64,000 bases of DNA from Maribacter stanieri. Its GTDB lineage: Bacteria; Bacteroidota; Bacteroidia; Flavobacteriales; Flavobacteriaceae. Numbering within the stretch: the stretch's first letter is position 1; each line of letters begins with the position of its first letter. Of this stretch, positions 62,463 through 64,000 are shown in pieces. The notes beneath the pieces were generated by a model. It did not search any database. It worked only from the letters and a program-made list of their open reading frames with translations, and had not been told where the DNA came from. The position numbers were made by a program, and so were the translations under genes. The stretch is from assembly GCF_900112245.1 (NCBI RefSeq), contig NZ_FOYX01000003.1, forward strand, positions 620,001 through 684,000, given 5' to 3'.

Positions 62463-62561
62463 ATGCTTTACGACACCTACGGAGAAGAATACCTTGTGTT
62501 TCTTCAAGATTTAAATGAAATTCTTAGTATCAACGAATTAGCTGAGTTGGACTATATGTAA
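62463..62561 (+). CDS. small protein, 32 residues, first of a related pair
   Basis: MLYDTYGEEYLVFLQDLNEI starts this acidic frame, which ends ...LAELDYM. The block EEYLVFLQDLNEILSINEL has a clear counterpart in the next small frame (SYQNFIQDLNSILVNFNINKL), so two tandem related small proteins are encoded; conservation between copies is the evidence that they are real. Both are probably one amphipathic helix. They have their own promoter candidate and share a strong terminator. Function unknown. Confidence 0.6.
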   Translation: MLYDTYGEEYLVFLQDLNEILSINELAELDYM

Positions 62562-62597
62562 ATGTCTACCAAACCAAACACCAAAAACAAATAACCC

Positions 62598-62699
62598 ATG
62601 GCACATCAAAATCAAGATTTCTCATCCTATCAAAACTTTATTCAGGATCTTAATAGCATCCTAGTAAACTTTAATATCAACAAATTGACCCATTCGTAA
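62598..62699 (+). CDS. small protein, 33 residues, second of a related pair
   Basis: MAHQNQDFSSYQNFIQDLNS starts this frame, which ends ...NKLTHS. It shares Y-x-x-F-(L/I)-Q-D-L-N-x-I-L with the 32-residue protein 36 bases upstream. Less acidic than its partner and with a polar start. It is followed 16 bases later by the 18-bp terminator stem. Too short for any domain call. Could be a regulator or membrane-binding peptide, without evidence for either. Confidence 0.6.
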   Translation: MAHQNQDFSSYQNFIQDLNSILVNFNINKLTHS

Positions 62700-62714
62700 T
62701 GTTCTAAACATTAG

Positions 62715-62757
62715 AAAAAAAGAAAGCGCCCGTAAAAACGGGCGCTTTCTTTTTTTT
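62715..62757. terminator. strong bidirectional terminator
   Basis: A stem of about 18 bp (62715-62732 with 62739-62756; core GAAAGCGCCCG / CGGGCGCTTTC), six-base loop, A run before and T run after. It ends both the tiny-gene transcript and rpoD from the opposite side. Confidence 0.93.
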
Positions 62758-62773
62758 AAAACAATTGTTATAT

Positions 62774-63637
62774 CTAGCCTAAATAGGTCTTAAGTAACTT
62801 ACTTCTAGAGGCATGACGTAATTTACGTATAGCCTTTTCACGTATTTGTCTCACACGCTCTCTTGTTAAATCAAACGTTTGTCCAATTTCTGCTAAAGTC
62901 ATTGATTGTTGGTCACCAATACCATAATACAATTTAACTACATCTGCCTCTCTTGGAGATAATGTATCTAAAGCTCTATTAATTTCTGTATTTAATGACT
63001 GTTGTAATAAAACATTGTCCGGTCTTGGAGATTCACCTGAACGTAATACGTCATATAGGTTAGAATCTTCGCCTTCACGTAAAGGTGCATCCATAGATAC
63101 ATGTCTACCTGAATTCTTAAGTGATTGTTTCACTTCAGAAACCGTCATTTCTAATTCTTTTGCAATTTCTTCTGGAGAAGGTGGGCGCTCATGTGCCTGT
63201 TCTAAGTAAGAAAATGTCTTTTTGATTTTATTAATTGAACCAATTTTGTTCAACGGTAAACGAACTACTCTAGATTGTTCTGCTAAAGCTTGTAATATAG
63301 ATTGTCTGATCCACCAAACGGCATAGGATATAAACTTAAATCCTCTTGTTTCATCAAATCTTTTTGCTGCTTTAACTAACCCTAAATTTCCTTCATTAAT
63401 TAAATCTGGTAATTTAAGACCTTGATTCTGATATTGTTTTGCTACGGAAACCACAAATCTTAAGTTGGCCGTGGTTAACTTTTCCAAAGCTGCTTGACTA
63501 CCTTCACGAATCTTCTGTGCTAATTCTACCTCTTCATTCGCAGTAATCAAATCAATTTTACTGATATCTTGCAAGTATTTATCCAGTGATTTTGACTCAC
63601 GATTCGTTACCTGCTTGATAATCTTTAGTTGCCTCAT
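62774..63637 (-). CDS. rpoD: primary sigma factor of RNA polymerase
   Basis: A 287-residue group 1 sigma factor, the short form typical of Bacteroidota, without the large region 1.1 and the non-conserved insert. Region 1.2/2: [30 protein letters not shown], then [39 protein letters not shown], region 3: [16 protein letters not shown], region 4: [50 protein letters not shown]. It reads the TAnnTTTG promoters found elsewhere in the window. Confidence 0.97.
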   Translation of the reverse strand: MRQLKIIKQVTNRESKSLDKYLQDISKIDLITANEEVELAQKIREGSQAALEKLTTANLRFVVSVAKQYQNQGLKLPDLINEGNLGLVKAAKRFDETRGFKFISYAVWWIRQSILQALAEQSRVVRLPLNKIGSINKIKKTFSYLEQAHERPPSPEEIAKELEMTVSEVKQSLKNSGRHVSMDAPLREGEDSNLYDVLRSGESPRPDNVLLQQSLNTEINRALDTLSPREADVVKLYYGIGDQQSMTLAEIGQTFDLTRERVRQIREKAIRKLRHASRSKLLKTYLG

Positions 63638-63781
63638 ATGTGTGTATGGAATTTAGAAGTTGTACAAGTTTACAGTATACCGCTTTTTATCCTAATATCC
63701 TAATGTATTTCACTAATGTTGTACAGCATTTATTAGCTTTAACAAAGCTTTAAGCATTTAGGACGTTATATTTCGATAGCT

Positions 63782-63789
63782 TATTTTTG
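63782..63789 (+). promoter_or_regulatory. possible -7 box of the DUF6155 gene
   Basis: TATTTTTG, exact TAnnTTTG match, 20 bases before the ATG. No clear -33 box. Confidence 0.35.
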
Positions 63790-63809
63790 AACTTAGACAG
63801 TTATTTAAT

Positions 63810-64000
63810 ATGAGTAAAAGAGCCCTAAAAACATATATCTCCAAACTTCCTAAAAAGGCATTGGAAGAACAAATAGTGGAGCTTTACGAAAAATTCCCTG
63901 CCGTAAAAACATATTACGATTTTGCGTTTAACCCTAAGGAAGATAAATTGGTACAAGATGCCAAGGCAAAGATATCTAACGAATACTTTCCGTTAAAGCG
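63810..64000 (+). CDS. DUF6155-family protein (3' end cut by window)
   Basis: The first 63 codons of a frame that runs off the window: MSKRALKTYISKLPKKALEE, followed by QIVELYEKFPAVKTYYDFAFNPKEDKL and ISNEYFPLKR. The block K-x-Y-Y-D-F-x-F-N-P-K-E-D is the recognisable mark of this small Bacteroidota family. Role unknown. Divergent from rpoD across about 170 bases. Confidence 0.8.
   Translation, partial: MSKRALKTYISKLPKKALEEQIVELYEKFPAVKTYYDFAFNPKEDKLVQDAKAKISNEYFPLK

Noticed and set aside
62562-62594. A 10-codon frame between the two tiny proteins
   Set aside because: Lysine/asparagine/proline-rich, no similarity to the pair, and too short to support.
1-64000. tRNA, rRNA or riboswitch genes
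   Set aside because: No cloverleaf with a TTCGANNC-type arm, rRNA segment or recognisable riboswitch core was found in the intergenic regions on reading; a covariance-model scan could not be run.

Overview
The window is a low-GC chromosomal stretch from a member of the Bacteroidota, most likely a marine-type Flavobacteriaceae. Evidence from the sequence: an LpxC/FabZ fusion, a 287-residue primary sigma factor, a TonB-dependent receptor with carboxypeptidase-regulatory-like N-terminus next to a DUF4249 lipoprotein, DUF6090- and DUF6155-type proteins, weak or absent Shine-Dalgarno sequences, several TTG/GTG starts, and -7 boxes of the TAnnTTTG type. The species cannot be named from this alone. 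No rRNA, tRNA, CRISPR array, transposase or phage gene was seen.

Layout. 1-8.3 kb: core genes for lipid A and fatty acid synthesis (lpxC/fabZ, lpxA, an lpxD, fabG), efp, sucD, a VWA membrane protein and a prohibitin-like protein. 8.4-17.7 kb: a complete histidine operon, hisG-D-C-B-H-A-F-IE, preceded by a 14-codon leader peptide with five His codons and a strong terminator (an attenuator). The operon carries extra genes: two four-helix-bundle (S23/IVP-type) genes, each flanked by inverted repeats, plus translationally coupled GNAT and DinB genes. 17.8-28.6 kb: scattered accessory genes (DJ-1/PfpI, GNAT, an outer membrane protein, HxlR regulator with VOC protein, a GH2 glycosidase), an ECF sigma/anti-sigma/DUF4097 operon, and divergently a TonB receptor with DUF4249 lipoprotein.

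28.7-35.3 kb: an array of unrelated, mostly single genes, all on the minus strand, separated by long spacers whose ends share inverted ATAAC/GTTRYA-like motifs, resembling an integron-type cassette array without an integrase. One gene (DUF6090) has an in-frame stop. It ends at a cluster of GC-rich inverted repeats (35.3-35.6 kb). 35.7-51 kb: VWA + MoxR-type ATPase pair, Kelch lipoprotein, two-component system, membrane proteins, truA, corA, cysE-cysM, DUF2461, thioesterase and dipeptidase.

51.1-62 kb: a tightly packed operon of a hybrid histidine kinase, a receiver protein, a HEAT-repeat membrane protein, a processive GT2 glycosyltransferase, an LtaS-like alkaline-phosphatase-superfamily enzyme and a TPR plus YaiO-type outer membrane barrel. 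Convergent to it lies a secreted protein joining an ILEI/FAM3-like domain to a glycerophosphodiesterase domain. Together these look like a regulated system for making, modifying and exporting a polysaccharide. 62-64 kb: two tandem 32/33-residue related small proteins with their own terminator, the primary sigma factor gene rpoD, and the start of a DUF6155 gene.
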